From Frankiales bacterium (GTDB taxonomy: Bacteria; Actinomycetota; Actinomycetes; JAFAQI01), in assembly GCA_019246495.1 (NCBI GenBank), contig JAFAQI010000012.1, positions 1 to 7,539 on the forward strand: a DNA stretch of 7,539 nt, in the 5' to 3' direction. Shown one piece after another: positions 6,944 to 7,539 of this stretch. The notes beneath the pieces were generated by a model, which was not told the DNA's origin, did not search any database, and worked only from the letters and a program-made list of their open reading frames with translations. The position numbers and the translations under genes were made by a program. Numbering within the stretch: the first letter of the stretch is position 1; every line of letters begins with the position of its first letter.

Positions 6944-7539
6944 ATGCGTGCCCATCCCGGTGTCCTGGTCGCCGCCACCGCCCTCGTCGCTGCCGGCTGC
7001 GGCACGACCGTCTCGGGCACCGCCAGCACGCCCGGAGCAGGGGGTGACGCGCTGTCGGTGCCTTCGCCGGGCACGACCGGCGGGCAAGGACTCTCAGGGC
7101 CGTCGGGAGCGGCCGGGAGCGGTGGTGGATTGACCACCGGATCGACGGTCACCGGCGGCGGCAGCGGCGCCGGCTCGGCGACCGGTTCGGGGTCGACGGC
7201 CGCTCCCCCACTGACGGGATCCGGCTCCGGTTCGGGACCCGCGGCGACTGCCGGCAACGGACCGGGCATCACACCGACGACCATCTACGTCGGCGAATCG
7301 TGGGACCCCAATGTGGCGGCCGCAGACTCCGCGATCGGAGCGGCCAGCGGTGATCCCGGCGACGTACATGCAGAAACCAACGCGTTGATCGCCTACATCA
7401 ACGCCCATGGTGGTGTGGCCCATCGCAAGGTGGTGCCGATCTGGCATCAGATCAGCAGCAAGGACGACGCCTCGACGTCCGCTGAGGCGACGTGCCAGGC
7501 ATGGACGCGCGACCACAAGGTGTTCGTGCTGAGCGGCGG
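6944..7539 (+). CDS. Lipoprotein with periplasmic-binding-protein-like domain (partial, runs off right edge)
   Basis: 198 codons are visible with no stop. The protein starts with a short lipoprotein signal peptide (MRAHPGVLVAATALVAAGC) with lipobox AAGC, so Cys19 would be lipidated and the protein anchored to the outer face of the membrane. Residues 20-108 are a low-complexity Gly/Ser/Thr/Ala/Pro linker of about 90 residues. From 109 (ITPTTIYVG) a folded domain begins, with ETNALIAYINAHGGVAHRKV and VPIWHQI, the pattern of the first lobe of Leu/Ile/Val-type (Peripla_BP_6) substrate-binding proteins. The ligand is unknown, and no transporter permease or ATPase gene is in the window. In characterised family members such proteins feed ABC importers or act as sensors. 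The ATG at 6944 is fixed by an in-frame TGA at 6938-6940; GAGGA at 6928-6932 is a fair ribosome-binding site with an 11-nt spacer. Confidence 0.82.
   Translation, partial: MRAHPGVLVAATALVAAGCGTTVSGTASTPGAGGDALSVPSPGTTGGQGLSGPSGAAGSGGGLTTGSTVTGGGSGAGSATGSGSTAAPPLTGSGSGSGPAATAGNGPGITPTTIYVGESWDPNVAAADSAIGAASGDPGDVHAETNALIAYINAHGGVAHRKVVPIWHQISSKDDASTSAEATCQAWTRDHKVFVLSG

Noticed and set aside
6384..7133. 249-codon plus-strand frame spanning the hydrolase end and the lipoprotein start
   Set aside because: Arg/Ala-rich shadow in another frame; it would overlap two supported genes.
7001..7267. Possible tandem DNA repeat in the linker-coding region
   Set aside because: The similarity comes from repeated Gly/Ser/Thr codons; no fixed-length unit recurs.
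7094..7516. Minus-strand frames opposite the Gly/Ser linker (Pro/Ala/Val-rich peptide)
   Set aside because: The apparent Pro-rich protein is the complement of the GGC/TCG-type linker codons.

Overview
The window looks like a chromosomal segment of a high-GC Gram-positive bacterium (Actinomycetota). The evidence is very high GC with strong G/C preference at codon third positions, GTG starts, TAnnnT-type -10 elements, an actinobacterial-style HelD helicase, a single-chain AcnA-type aconitase carrying an [10 protein letters not shown] linker, and an AcnR-like TetR repressor. I cannot name the genus. I see no tRNA, rRNA, CRISPR array, insertion sequence or phage gene.

Layout. (1) 1-848, minus: N-terminal part of a HelD-family RNA polymerase-associated ATPase that runs off the left edge. 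(2) 849-974: a divergent control region with a perfect 12-bp palindrome (901-912) and candidate promoters facing both ways. (3) 975-4341, plus: a two-gene unit of an AcnR-like repressor and aconitase with 1 nt between them. (4) 4355-4390: a strong GC hairpin between convergent stop codons. (5) 4392-4880, minus: a small exported protein with a beta-sandwich look, probably read from a leaderless mRNA. (6) 4928-6840, plus: an atypical short-chain dehydrogenase/reductase (SDR) without the catalytic Tyr/Lys pair, coupled by a GTGA overlap to a cytosolic GH63/MGH1-like glycoside hydrolase. (7) 6944 to the right edge, plus: the start of a lipoprotein with a long Gly/Ser/Thr-rich linker followed by a periplasmic-binding-protein-like domain of the branched-chain amino acid receptor type.

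How the genes fit together. Aconitase (citrate to isocitrate, TCA cycle) is probably autoregulated through the co-transcribed TetR protein acting at the palindrome. Because helD is divergent from the same 126-bp region, it may share that control. The SDR/hydrolase pair is probably one transcription unit with a carbohydrate or compatible-solute (glycosyl-glycerate type) role, but the substrate cannot be read from sequence. The two envelope proteins have no visible functional link to their neighbours. Most of the window is ordinary core metabolism. The observations most worth checking are the acnR/helD shared control region, the acnR-before-acn order, the degenerate SDR coupled to a GH63-like enzyme, and the leaderless exported protein. 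I did not find convincing evidence of a wholly new system.
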